DNA of 64,000 nucleotides, taken from Drosophila pseudoobscura. Taxonomy: Eukaryota > Arthropoda > Insecta > Diptera > Drosophilidae. The notes beneath the pieces are model-generated. The model did not search any database and was not told the origin of the DNA. It saw only the letters and a program-made list of their open reading frames with translations. The translations under genes and the position numbers were made by a program. The DNA is taken from contig NC_046679.1 of assembly GCF_009870125.1 (NCBI RefSeq), forward strand, positions 19,344,001-19,408,000, read 5' to 3'. Every line of letters begins with the position of its first letter. The stretch's first letter is position 1. This document shows, piece after piece, positions 24,801 through 35,970 of this stretch.

Positions 24801-25585
24801 CATTAGCCGGTGTCGGAGGGTCAGACACGCCCGCCCGTCGGCAGCCCGGATCCCGACCAAAACCAGTTAAATCACGTTGCCTGCGTTTTCTCTAATCAAA
24901 AATCGTAAACGAGAATGACGCTGGCAGTTCCGCTTCCGCCACCGACGCGTCGCTGCAAACGGATCCCGGAGATGGCTTGGCTAGGAGAGGCCAGCTCAGA
25001 CCAGGCCAGGCGAGGCGAGGCGCGGAAAAGGCCAATCCAATCCATCCTCTGTGTGGAGTTGAGTGATGTGATTGAGTTGTTTGTGCGCAAATAGTAAGAA
25101 TTTGCTACATGCGGTTGCAACAGCGCAGCAGTTTTCCGTTCGTTCGAGTGTGGCTTGTCCTGCCATCGAATAACAGGAATAGGAATAGGAATAGGAATAG
25201 GTATTTGCTTTGGGAACTTTCCAATTGAAAATGTATTCCGCGGAACCGCAAATTTGAATTTGATTTACCAAAGGATTTTATATTAGTTTTCCCATAGTGG
25301 AAATATTAACCCAATCGAATATATTTAGCTTTTGAAACCTTACCTATCCTTAATAATATGTATTTTTACATTTTCCAGGTGGAAGAGGATTGGAAGTACG
25401 TTGCCATGGTATTGGATCGTATGTTTCTTTGGATTTTCGCAATCGCTTGCGTGGTCGGAACAGCGCTTATTATATTGCAAGCGCCTAGTCTGTACGATCA
25501 GTCGCAGCCGATTGATATACTCTATTCGAAAATTGCCAAAAAGAAATTCGAGCTGCTCAAGATGGGCAGCGACAACACCTTATAG
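3802..25585 (+). CDS. nAChRalpha1: Nicotinic acetylcholine receptor subunit alpha1 (8 coding exons)
   Basis: Ligand-binding subunit of a pentameric acetylcholine-gated cation channel of the neuronal plasma membrane and a target of neonicotinoids. Exons: 3802-3993, 9081-9125, 11948-12057, 19913-20093, 22234-22694, 22755-22966, 24099-24406, 25379-25585; all junctions are GT-AG and phases agree, giving 571 residues (D. melanogaster protein about 567, from memory). Signal peptide 1-21; N-glycosylation site N45; Cys-loop C149-C163 with 13 residues between; adjacent C222-C223, the alpha-subunit hallmark; TM1 about 243-264, TM2 271-291 preceded by GEK, TM3 302-325, TM4 about 517-536. The cytoplasmic loop in exon 7 has an alanine tract before [10 protein letters not shown]. 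The first exon also carries 18 nt of leader after a splice acceptor. Intron 3 is enlarged by a transposon. Identity is based on near-exact recall of the fly alpha1 sequence. Confidence 0.97.
3994..9080 (+). other. nAChRalpha1 coding intron 1 (5.1 kb)
   Basis: Starts GTAAGT and ends TTATTTGCAG. It contains simple repeats only: GGTGCC at 4322-4344, a CCTCGT run at 7634-7672, and an ACACC/AGACC run at 8699-8737. A 103-codon open frame at 4555-4866 has a hydrophobic segment but no other support and is not called a gene. Confidence 0.85.
8699..8737. repeat. ACACC/AGACC pentamer run
   Basis: ACACC units pass into AGACC units in nAChRalpha1 intron 1. Confidence 0.9.
9126..11947 (+). other. nAChRalpha1 coding intron 2 (2.8 kb)
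   Basis: Starts GTAAGC and ends TACAATTTCAG. AT-rich. No gene, RNA gene or mobile element is recognised in it. One copy of the recurrent nonamer TACACTGAG (minus strand) is at 11503-11511. Confidence 0.85.
13273..13290. repeat. 18-bp perfect palindrome in transposon 5' region
   Basis: AGGGGTCAATTGACCCCT equals its own reverse complement. It lies at the probable 5' edge of the element and could be a transposase or host factor binding site (inference). Confidence 0.85.
13331..13427 (+). repeat. 34-bp subterminal direct repeat pair
   Basis: Identical 34-bp copies occupy 13331-13364 and 13394-13427, starting GCAACTAGTTACGCGGGAAG and ending GCGGACCAG. A partial ACTAGTTCTGC motif also precedes each (about 13295 and 13384). 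Subterminal repeats of this kind are typical transposase-binding regions in several DNA transposon families. Confidence 0.85.
13451..13479 (+). other. Hairpin in transposon leader
   Basis: GCCGCCTTC at 13451-13459 and GAAGGCGGC at 13471-13479 form a perfect 9-bp stem with an 11-nt loop, just upstream of the probable transcript start. Confidence 0.75.
13820..15754 (+). CDS. Transposase-like protein of an insect DNA transposon (intact ORF)
   Basis: 644 residues, uninterrupted. N-terminus is very basic ([12 protein letters not shown], residues 4-15), followed by an acidic/charged repeat of VAEKVAEK and ENVE units (about residues 35-72). The core has [11 protein letters not shown] (Asp175), VCDAPARAF (Asp253), a zinc-finger-like [29 protein letters not shown] (Asp335) and a C-terminal YNVHSLLH...[10 protein letters not shown] block. 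These blocks recur in transposase-derived proteins multiplied in aphids, Hydra and other animals; the N-x-DG-x-P-L-x-x-S block recalls the tnp2/CACTA (CMC) group, which I offer as a tentative assignment. Asp175, Asp253 and Asp335 are candidate catalytic residues by position only. Codon use is AT-rich, unlike the host exons. The absence of frameshifts suggests recent insertion or retained function. Confidence 0.75.
   Translation: MISKRHLRRLRKSEREANIAKLALCREKREAEQVAEKVAEKVAGKGVGKVAENVEENVEENVEENVEEKEILIEEDEFIYENPKTQPNESSLNDKLRQWFMKHRPTRECALDLVKILKAENIDVCPFYKSKRQHRGDIQLVGGGSYLHIGLAWQLERHFQNIDIMEELNIDINVDGLPLFRSSRAQLWPILVRVNNYPNVPVFPVGIFLGKSKPHSCEEFLAKFCLEFKALRNGRLTICGRDINIVIRAVVCDAPARAFISGTPGHTSRHGCAKCTQIARKVDRILTYSTTSGALITNEDFTLRRYPCHHSSQYLNCRSILEEIDISMVTQIPLDCMHLVELGVMRKILLRFVNNKLVVKSSTESKKRISDKLVFLKKFIPREFARKPRSLDELCNWKATEFRQFLLYTGIIAFKNEVSDDLYYEFLLLHCTYRMLCSSKLREYNKENCQRILDLFVHNFPIVFGDNSVSYNVHSLLHVKETVEQIGDPISGSSYAFENYLQTLKKCVRKPSKILEQIFRKICEDRIEKKIHRNPKIVGSKCYFNNFFLSVKEPDNFFFISGNIPIVVKGFTEEEGGAIIGQRLSNIRSFYEEPIWVYIPTHTDAEKKTNTYTLTHPLKECYLSTLRVRWPALVDGFGSFFLLF
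20094..22233 (+). other. nAChRalpha1 coding intron 4 (2.1 kb)
   Basis: Starts GTAAGT and ends TACCCTTCCAG. No alternative exon or other feature is recognised. GGAT repeats occur near 21440-21457. Confidence 0.85.
22967..24098 (+). other. nAChRalpha1 coding intron 6 (1.1 kb)
   Basis: Starts GTACCA, a weaker donor than the others, and ends TTTCCGCAG. The phase requires this donor (CCA G|CA CTA). A GAACT run lies at about 23636-23661. No other feature is seen. Confidence 0.85.
24407..25378 (+). other. nAChRalpha1 coding intron 7 (1.0 kb)
   Basis: Starts GTAAGT and ends CATTTTCCAG. It contains an AGGAAT hexamer run at 25175-25201. No gene. Confidence 0.85.
25175..25201. repeat. AGGAAT hexamer run
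   Basis: About four and a half AGGAAT units in nAChRalpha1 intron 7. Confidence 0.9.
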
Positions 25586-27631
25586 CGACCGCTAGGGTTC
25601 GCAGCCGGCTGGTGGAATCTTATCATCAGCTCGTTGCGAACCCTGTTCGCCGCTCGCGACGATGATCGTGGATAATATATAATGAGCCAAACCATGAGCA
25701 TTTCATCGGCGTTGTACAACACTAACAGCAGCAGCAGCAGCAGTAGCAATGACAGTGGCAGTGTCAATGCCAGTGCTAACAGCGCCAACGGAACCCCAAA
25801 CGAAACCTCATGGAGCCCATTGTAGGAACACCCGAACAGAGCGAAGCGAAGCGAACATTGCGAAATGAATTGAAAACACACACAATCGAGTAGAGGTAGA
25901 GTGCAAGCAGTTTTTGGAGCAGTTGATCAAAATATGTATGTAATGTAATGCAAAGATGCTGTAGTGTTGATTAACCGTGACCAGTGCTGGACAGCGACTA
26001 AATACAGATCAAGACGCGAGTGACCAGCGCAGCCAAAACGAAGTTTAGTTTGTAAGTTTCTGAAGTGGTACGAGTAGTACTTGGAAGTGTTGTAAAAAGC
26101 GGATGGAGTTTTGTAATTTATATTGTATTTTTGAGCGCCAAAAAGTTCCTTGTTACATTTTTTAGTTTTAGCGTTTCACACAACACACACAAAACGGTAA
26201 CGGAAACGGAAATCGAAATCGAAACAACAAAAAAAAAAAAACAAAAACATTACCAAACAAAAAAATAATAAAGAAAATGTTTTAAAATTGCATTTTAAAT
26301 TCAAATCTGACTGTATGTGTTCAATGTGTGCGTGACTGTATCGGTGTGATAGCTTTTGTGTGCCTGTGAGTACTTGTGTGGGTGTGCGGGTGTCGTGCGC
26401 ACTTGTGTATTTGTAAGCGAAAATCAATTTTAATTGTTTATTTATTTGTGCATATGTATTTTTCACATTATTTTTAGCAAAGAGAAAAGCGTCGTTGAAT
26501 GGGTAAAATGGATATTGCATAAAATTCAAAACTATTTTTAGCATAAATAAGTAAACTAAATTCGATAAACTCTACATTTAATTAGCCAATAAGTCGTACC
26601 TAGTCGTAGCGTAGCTAAGCAAATAAGCAATTAAGTGAATTAAAAATCGAGCATTAAAGAGCATAAAATAACAAAACGAATCCCGCACAGTCTGCCGCAA
26701 GGCAACTCGGTTCGTAGAAGCGCGAAATTCTGAACTAAATTTAGTTGGATGTAGCTCGAAACGAGCTACAAACGAGAACATTTTTAAAGCCACACACATT
26801 TTTACGAGTACTATCGACACACAACATACATACACTCCCACATTTGAACACACCACACACAAATATTTATATTATTATATATCGAGCATATATATACATA
26901 GAGTACGTATTTATAGGATTGCAGCTAGTAAAATCACATACTACCAACAAATACTCGTGCTATATAAAAAAATTTCAATTAAAAACACTCTCACAGACAA
27001 ACGGAACAACAATACAAATCTACGAGTAAAAACTTAAGCCCATTCTTATTGGTGTTTTGTGAGCACTTTGTTTGTATAATTTGGATCACTTCGAATCAGT
27101 TAAATTTGAGAATTATTGAGAATTATACGAGTGCGTATACAAGTCCATTTTCACATTCTATTCTTCCGTTCGGTTTGATGGGATTTTCAATTAACGAGTA
27201 TAACTCCTCAGAGTAGAGCTCGGTAGCTCTGAAGTGCCGACTCATTATGCATTCAGCGGAGCATTCCAAACCTTTGGCAAGTTCAATTTAAAATAAAAAC
27301 TTTTTAATTACTTTTAACGGGTTGGGTGGCATTCCTACAGCCTTTCTTAAGTACCACACAGAGAACACCTTCAATTTAAATGCCCAAGCCAACGAAACTT
27401 GCCACAAGGTTGGCGGTTGCCCCACACCCCACACCACTCTACTCCCTACTATTTCTGCATTTTTAATTGATTTTGGAAAAGTTTTTGCCACTAGAGCAAC
27501 AAGAACAGTACACATTAACCAAATGCGAATGGCCTCCGAGCGGTGTGGGACCTCGGGGGCAATACCGCGAGGCATGCAACAAATTAAATTCGGAATGCAA
27601 TTTGCATTAGTATAAGGCTCTGAGCCTGTAC

Positions 27632-27651
27632 GTGTGTGTGTGTGTGTGTGT
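27632..27651. repeat. GT dinucleotide run
   Basis: About ten GT units within the presumed 3' UTR. Confidence 0.9.
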
Positions 27652-30649
27652 AGTTAATAAAAAGCGAAAAGTAAACGAAAACGAAAGCGCACACAATCCG
27701 AGAAAATACACAAAACTTAGCAACCACCATAAATGAAAACTGCAGAAACTATTAGCCACGAATGCCGCGAGAACGAACGACTACGACAACGGCAGCACAG
27801 GGCGCCCTGCCAGGACGAAAAGCGAGGCATTATTGTGTGCGTGCGAATGTGGGCTGGCAAAAGTTTAATTAAAATTCCTAATCGAAAATATTCAGCATTT
27901 GTGAATGTGAATTAATTAAAATAGTTTTCCAAGCAAACGATTGTGCCACAGTTGGGCGTAGAGAGTGGGAGAGAGTGCAACACTGGGGAGGGGAAAGATA
28001 TTTTATATACGAGTGCGAGTACGTATGCAGGTTCTGGCGCATGGAATTCTCTCTTTTCCAAATCTAAACGTCACAGAGATGGTGCAACTTTCAGGGAAAT
28101 CAAGATTCCATCCAAATGTAGGGAATTTCTTGACCGCAAAGTATTCAAATTACATAAACAAAGTCGCCCATACCCAAAAACAAGCAAAGAAAAATCTACA
28201 CCAAATTGAAAAAAAATAAGAAACAAAGCAAAAAAAAAGGAAGAGTGACTCAAAACGATGGGAAAAATTTAAATAGAGAAATGCCAAGTTGGGTGTATTA
28301 AATGTAAAGTGCATAAAAATCAACAGTTAACATTTTTTAAATACTTAGCAATTAAACTAAACGTAACATAAATGTAATAAAATAAATAAACAACAACAAA
28401 TATCATAAATAAAGTAATTTAATGCGAATGCGAATGCGAATGCAACAACTCAAGCGAAACGAAACAAAGGTCACACTTAAATTTAAACGCTGGAAAACTG
28501 AAAGAAAACTGCAACAAAAAAGATACGACACTATTAAATTAATACAAAGAAAACATCAGCTCCACACACTCGGCATTATAATTGTGCATCAAATATTAAA
28601 AGTATTAAACTGAGCTTATAAAATTTAAACAAAATCAAAAAAAAAACACACAAATGCCAGCGCAAATTGGACACAAAAAAAGGGGAAAAAAGTCTCGACA
28701 TCCGTTTTGAAAAACATACCGTATAATAAAAAGTCTGAAAAAAATATATAGAAAACAGAACACCACACACGATAGCACCTACAAGTATACATACGAATAT
28801 ATGTATGTACATATGTGCATGTGTATGTATATGCATATAATGGAAAACTGAATAACCACTAATAAAAAGCATCAGCGGTAACAAAAACGAAATAAATAAA
28901 CCAAATAATTGCTACCAGAGGAAAGCAATTGGGAATAAATGGAAAAAATGGAAGTTCGAGTGCGAAGAAAATCCATAAAAAATATACATATAGTTTAAAG
29001 CCGAGCACTCAACAAATCCCAACAATTATGCAAAAAGGGGAGATGCATTCTATTCATTTTTTGTTTTTTGTAATTACATATATTGGGTAAATGATAAAAT
29101 AAAGGTTTTTTTTGGTGTGTGCTTGTAAATATTTAAAACAAAATATTTATGTAGTGGAATTTGCTTTTCTACCGCATTGTATTTATTTAAATTTGGATAA
29201 TTCCTACAGTTTTGGTGTTATTTTTTTCTCTGTGTTTAGGCTAAAGCATTTTTTTGATTCGAAACCAATTTCAAGCTTAACAAATTTGTTTGTTATAGTT
29301 TTAGACAATCAACTATTAAAGTATTTAAACAATAAAGCAAAAAAAGAATAAAACAAAGAACTAATGACAAGTAAATGGCGTAACTTTTCTGTGAATAAAT
29401 TTAACTAATGAAACCCAAAAAGGAGTAATGCATATTTAAACTAAAAATGTGCATGGCGAGAAGGAGAAGAACAAAGGCAAAATTCATTTCAAACAAAACA
29501 GAAAACATTACATTTTTGTAAATTATTTCACTTGGGAAAATCGACACGCTAAAGCAAAAACCAAAATAAATAGAGAGATAAATTTAAACACATTTTACTG
29601 AATAATGAAAAACAAAACACAACAACACACGCTAAGACGTAGGAGAAGGGACACACACGAAGGACAAAATCGAATTAAAGTCAAATACATAGACGTGTAT
29701 ATGCTCTCATTGGTTGTGTTTTTAGGTTATAAACAAATAGGTTTGGCCCAGTGTGTGTGCGTGTGTGCCGCGTGTGTGTGTGTGGAGGAGAGGCGGAGAG
29801 ACACAACACAAACACACTCACCGCACGGACAAGCAGACAGACAAACAATCGTTAATTCAATCAATCATTCAGTCAATCGTTGAGTTGGACCATCGACCGC
29901 TCGGCTCGGGTCCGACTCGTAGTTGTACAGTTCATTTCCACATTAATTCATTGAAATATTAATTAATAAATTAATTATACATTAAGTTTAGCCTATCGAA
30001 AAACCGAGGGAGTAATCCCGCTTAAGTGTAAATTATGCTAATAATGTCAAACATTTTGAATTTGCCTTTTTAAACGTGTTTTTTGCTTTTCACACTCTTT
30101 TAGGTTTCTAGCTAAATATTTAGTCTGCTTGATATACAACAAAAAAATTTCAAAAATTTAAACAAACAAAAACAAATAGGTATAAATGAGAAGAAACCAT
30201 GTAATTTAAATACTGCCACAAACAAGACGAAATGAAATGCAAAAAGTACATATAAAATATATATACAATTATTGTATCTCTATCTGTATCTGTACATGAT
30301 ACATTTATGAGTAATAAATGATATACGAACTAGTTAAGTGCAAAACATTTTTGAAGCGTGTCCACATCCAAGCACTCGACAGATCCGATGTGGAGTAGTA
30401 CATATGTACATCTAGTATAAAGATATACTTAGGCGCAGCAAATCAACTACTCAGTAAGCTAGGAACCTGCAGAAGGGTGCTCGAAGTTAACATTGTGGCT
30501 AAGTACTAACTAAATAGGAAAACCGCAAGCAAAAACAAATCTCTGTATATAGTAAAAAACTATCCAACACCTACAACAACAATACACACACAGCAAATGA
30601 AAACACAGATGCAAAACATCCATGGTTGAAGCATTTCATTCTTGTATAC

Positions 30650-30702
30650 ATACTCGTACTCGTACTCGTACTCGTAAGATCCATCGGTGATCCATCGGTG
30701 AT
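30650..30702. repeat. TACTCG hexamer run plus GATCCATCGGT direct repeat
   Basis: Four consecutive TACTCG-type units are followed by two copies of GATCCATCGGT, inside the presumed 3' UTR. Confidence 0.85.
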
Positions 30703-33700
30703 CTTCGATCGATCATTCAGCAAGCAACTAGAATTTATTTGCAGTACAATTCATTTCCCCGATTACAGTTAAAGCAAACAACGAAATTGTGTACACACAA
30801 AATTGATAGAGGATAAAGCATTAGATAAAGCACAGGGAAGCCCTTGGCGAAAAATAGTCGTTGGAAACTAGCAGTAGTTGAAGGAGGGGCCCTTTCTGTA
30901 AGGCCCTTTCTGAAGAGATGCCTTCAACGCGTATAGCATGCACTTGCCACTGACTTCGCCAAGGGCATTCGATCGAACCACAAACGTGTTTCATTTTAGC
31001 CAAAAACAATTTTTAAGGCCACCACACACTTAGCACTAACAGTAATCATAATTAGTTAAACGAGAAATAGTTATTAAACGAAATATATTAAACCAAGCGA
31101 ATGAGAAACAAAAAAAAACTTATGGTGTAATCAAGAAATTGACGTATTTGATATATATGCGGCTTGACCCTGAGATTCAAAAAACATAAAATCGTATGTC
31201 TTCCAATCAAAGGTCGTCTTTTGTAGCAAACACAACAAGAATCAAAGTCTGCGTATTGCTAAAGAAAAACCAACAACAGTCAGAACAACTCAGAAAAATT
31301 GGAAGCCGCTGTGGAGCTGGTAGGATAATGCAGAAATGCGTATCAAAAAGAAGAAAATGAACACACAAACACAACTGTACCATCCACCCACACATTAACA
31401 CGCTTACACAGTTACAGCAACACTCACATGCCACTGCACTGCAAGTTCATGTATGCCCACAACATTTGCATACCTTTAGGGGTCAGCAGCCTATAGGGGT
31501 CGAAGCATATAACACTTTGGGCCACTGTGACTCTCACCTTCTCTCGCCCTATGACACACCCTTCAGTTACCCAGCAACTAATCAAGTACCTGACAATAGA
31601 TGAATTACACCTTTTCTAGAATTCTCCATCACCTTCATCAACTTCTCCTCCCTAGAACCAGGCCAAAACCGAAGCTCGTCTTGTACATACAAATGACAAA
31701 TCTTTCATCCGATTTGACTAGCCAATTTGCGTAAAGAAACAACAAAAGCATACATATAAATTAATTATATTAAAAACGGTTTCAACAACAGCAAAAAAAA
31801 AAACAAAAACTAAAACAAATTTCGACACTCACACCGATACAAGTACTAACACTCAAGTCCGAGCAGCAATAGGCACATCATGCCCCTACCGTCAGCACGA
31901 TTAATGACAGCAAATGCAATTAAACGAATTTGAAATGTTTTTCCTGTATGATCGAGCAGTGACACACGACTTTTGTAAAATATTTCTGAACAAAAAACAG
32001 ACATAGGAATACGTAAACCCTATTTGAGGACCTCTCATTCCCAGCATCCAATTCCAGCAGTAGAGTTTTTCGATGAATTTTCAAAAACTTCACAGTTTTG
32101 CAAGCAGCACCAGACACACCAAACACAGATACACATCCACTCAACCACACACACCGCACAGACACACACACATAGAGCCAACACCCAACAATCAAAGTAC
32201 TCAAGTAGCTAATGTTCGTATTTATGCGTATCTGTGTGAATGGCATTGCATGCGCGTGTGTGTGCGATCGAGCAGGCAGGAAACGGAAATCAAATGTATA
32301 AATTCATAAACTGTAAGCCACTCGAGTATATTAACGATAAACAACAACTATATACATATACGCGTACGTACGAGTATATAGTATATATACGGGTATTTAT
32401 ATAGACATAGATACTATACATATACACGGGTATGTATATTTTTTGTATTAACTGTTAGGTGCCGCTAGATGTAAGCGCTTCCGTTGCAACTTTTTGTGTA
32501 TTGTACATTTTTCTTTCGATTCGTTCAAGTGCAAAAGAAACGTAAAAACAAAAACCAAAAAAAAAAAACAATTTTAGCATCAAGATTTTTAACTTATAAA
32601 AAGCAAACAAAATGGTAAATCTTACAAAATCTTGCAACTCACTGGGGAAAACAACACCACAACAATTAAATGTAAAAGATAAAAGATACGACTTAAATGC
32701 CCAAAGGCAGGTCAGGAGGCATATGTAACTAACTAATATTTGCTCAGACAAAAAGGAATAACAAAAAAAAAACAAAACAAAACAAAAACAAAAAACAAAA
32801 ATATATGAATAATAAATATGCATACATATACGCAGTAAATGAAGCCGGTAAATAAAATCTAGATATATACGAGTAGATATGTGGAATCGACTTTTAGTTA
32901 GGCGTGCCGAGCGCTCACTAAAACTCTACACCAGAATCAGTCTTAGCTAAATTGAAAATTTAGTTCAAGGAAACTCATAACGTAAGTAGGCTAAGGTGCG
33001 AATGAAATGACGACGAGATGTGTGTAAAATACTTGCAACTAAACTAATGCTAAAACTAAAACTAAACCAATGTTAGAACTAAATTAGATTAAGCTAACTT
33101 CGAAACACTGCAAACCCTTGCAAGAACAGCAAAAGCAACAGCAACAGCAAACTGAACCCGAATGGTTAAAGAAACATTTGCGCATCAGTATTTCAAATAA
33201 ATGTGTCAAACAAATTAAATTAAATTAAATCTAAAAAGAAAAACGTTGCATTTACATTTCACATAAACAAAGGAATACCTAACAATACATGCATAAATAT
33301 GAATACGAGTATATACATACTATATACATATATATATTAAATATATATTCGAAACTCTCTTGAACAACAAAAACCAACAACATACATATTACATACAAAC
33401 AAAAAACCCAACTACAACAATTACACACACGCGCAGACATTGAGAATTCAAATACTAAAAGAAAAACTTGATCAAAATTAACAAGCAAACAAAAAAAAAT
33501 CCAACAAAAAATTATTAACAAAAAATGCTAGAATAAAATATGTTAACACAAACAATTTAAAAAAGGGAAATGAAAAGAACGAACGCATTCAAAACTTAAA
33601 TATAAGACACTAAATAAAACAAAACAAAACCTATGCTAAATGCAAGAACAAATGGAAATAATAGCAACAATTGCGAATGAATAACACTAAAATTGAAAAC

Positions 33701-33770
33701 AATTTAAAAAACGACAACAAAACATAAAAAAGAAAACAATTAATATATAAATAAATGTTACGCGTTATTA

Positions 33771-33776
33771 AATAAA
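33771..33776 (+). terminator. Candidate distal poly(A) signal of nAChRalpha1
   Basis: AATAAA, the last one before the A-rich tract ends, followed about 15-20 nt later by TTTGTTTT. No cleavage data are available. Confidence 0.4.
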
Positions 33777-34203
33777 GAAGAATGAAATAATTTGTTTTAA
33801 AAAAAATCTCAACAGCCTTTTCAATATGGAGACGGGCAAAAAATGGGAAGGGAAAAGAGAACTGTTGGTGAAAGTATTAGAAACTTGTCAGTCAAAATCT
33901 TGGGCTATATTTCACGATATCTTGGGAGAGGCATAATCTGATTCCATAATTTTGGTTAGTGACGCAGAGAAGTAACCATAAACTATAGATTTATTTGATA
34001 TAAAGACACTCCAGCTAAATGGTAGAAATCGGAGCTTAATTCGAATAATAAGGGACAAAAAACAGGGTGAAATGAATCGAAATCATATCCCTGAATCATT
34101 TCTGGTAGTATTCGATCCATCAGTCAATGTTTCAGTCGATGTTTCAGTCAAAAGCTATGTTTTATTTTCTCAGTCAAATAGCGTATCTTTGCTTACAACA
34201 AAT

Positions 34204-35053
34204 TTACATAAAATTAAAGGCACTCAACTTGGTTGTAGTGGCGGCCATGTACTTGCCCAAAGCCAGAGCCAGAAGGGAAAATTGGCACCCCGGATAGATT
34301 TCGTGGCACTCCTTCGAAGATCGTTTGGAACGGCGGTAGATGCGATCATACTGGTGATGGGCCTGGGGCTCCTGGGCTTCCACTGGCGTCGAGGGCAGGC
34401 TAAAGACAGTGCGGACCAGCTCCTGGAGCATGTTGCCCCGCTCTTCCTGGGGCAACATGAATCTGGCACTCTCGCAGAGAGCTCTGGCCACACAGGAGTG
34501 CCCATTAAAGCCCATGCTGAATGAAGAGTATTACCAAATGAGATCCATGAATTATACAGAATACTCACTTATTGAAGATGGACTGTACTTCGTCGTAGAA
34601 GGCGCGTCGCGAGCGGCGCTTGATGACGTCCTTCGCCAGGGTTGCGTTCAGGCCATGGGCATGCTGGACCGCCCACTCACGATTGGGTAGATCGTAGGCG
34701 ACGCCCCAGTTGACCGCCCAGCTGAGAAAGTCCACGTCGGGGTTGCCAATCATGCCGATCGTCATGCAAATGGCCGCCTGCAAACACAAAAAAAGATTAG
34801 TAAGCCGTCGGAGGTCCTTGACACCCGCACACACTCACACCGAAACCGATGAACCATCCGGAAATGCCAAATAGCGTTTGTGTCGGCGCAGAACTTTGGC
34901 CTCCACCTGCGTGGCATTTGCACCTGTCAGAGCCAGTGATTGATCCAGATTCTTTGTTTGAGCCTCCGCCTGTACTCGCACTCGCACCTGCCCCAGTGCC
35001 AGGAGATATAGTACAAGCAGATTGAAGTGGTAAGTCGTTAAGAGGCGCCTCAT
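34204..35053 (-). CDS. DM-1: secreted DM4/12 family protein
   Basis: Exons (transcript order) 35053-34841, 34777-34569, 34516-34204 give 244 residues. The first intron is phase 0, the second phase 2; the first donor is GTGTGA, chosen because it alone keeps the frame. Residues 1-29 form a signal peptide; RRHKR at 56-60 is a furin-like site followed by YLAFPDGSS. The middle block has IGNPDVDFLSWAVNWGVAYD; the terminal domain has C149, C155, C211 and C218 (C-x5-C, C-x6-C). Closest local relatives are DM-3 and DM-4. The molecular function of the family is unknown. An Inr-like TCAATGAG lies about 35-40 nt before the ATG. Predicted secreted or lumenal; processing is inferred. Confidence 0.9.
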
Positions 35054-35970
35054 TTTGTCGGCACCGCGTTCTGTTTGAAACTAAACTCATTGACCGATTC
35101 AAATTGGTTTCGTGGGGCAGTGTGCTCCCCGTTATCGGCTTATTAGCTCAAGTACCATGTTGATGGCCCTGATTAGCGGGTGTCTGCCAACTCTCTCTCA
35201 CACAGGGGACTGGTCTTAACAGGTTTTTCCATTCACACTGCCTTTCTGCTCACCCTCTGGGGACGGGGACGGGGACGGCGCAACTGTTCTCCTGCTGTCA
35301 ATACGGCATGCACTGATTGCAGTAGCATGTAAATTTTACATATGTCAACAGCGGGAAATTCTCTTGTTTTGTTTCCATTTCCAGTCCAATTGTCAGCGTT
35401 GTAAAGTCAAAAGCAAATAATACAAATTATGAAATATAAAGCACGGGAATCCAGAGAGCAATGCGCATGAAGGGAACTGCACTTCCAGTTCGACCAATCA
35501 GTTGTGGAAGCCCCTGCTGATTTTAATCTACGAGTTGGTAGCATTTGTAATAAAGAATCCTTCAAGAGTCTTAAAACTGAAAAAAAAGAATTCTTTAACC
35601 ATATTTGTCGTATAAAATATATTTTATTTTCCATAGAACACATATCCAATCCATTCTGCATGGTAGGGCACAAAAATTGGTCGAAAATAGTGTCAATAAA
35701 AATGTCACTTCTGGGTATTTACTTAATTTCGATTCCACTTTTTGGCCTGACACGCAATAAAATATAATTTTTTCTGTCATACATTTTTGTATTTCCTTTG
35801 CCAAATTTATTTTGCTTCTATGTGAGAGAATATCGATTTTAATACAATTACAATTTCTTATAACCCATGAACTGGAGTTCTGTTGCCCGGAGAGCTATGC
35901 GATTCATCCGCATCCAATAAATTCATTTATATTTTTGGTTTGCCTTATTCCGATTTTTATTTTTATTTAA
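35054..35970. other. Intergenic region between DM-1 and DM-2
   Basis: Holds the DM-1 upstream region (right of 35053) and the DM-2 3' UTR side. AATAAA on the minus strand follows the DM-2 stop within about 10 nt. A GGGGAC repeat is near 35259-35277. No coding region is recognised. Confidence 0.7.

Larger units (their letters stand above)
25586..33800 (+). other. Probable long 3' UTR of nAChRalpha1
   Basis: From the stop codon to about 33.8 kb the + strand is uniformly A-rich with CA/ATA runs, has no credible coding exon on either strand, and then changes abruptly in character before the DM-1 gene. Many AATAAA hexamers are present, including 33771-33776, the last before the composition change and followed by a T/G-rich stretch. 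Four Pumilio-type TGTANATA octamers occur (28806, 29124, 30544, 31682). Long 3' UTRs are usual for fly neuronal genes. The extent is inference; earlier poly(A) sites, for example around 26264, are likely used too. Confidence 0.55.

Noticed and set aside
24505-24870. Overlapping 121-codon frames on both strands in intron 7
   Set aside because: Mirror-image open frames in GC-richer intronic DNA, with no recognisable protein features.
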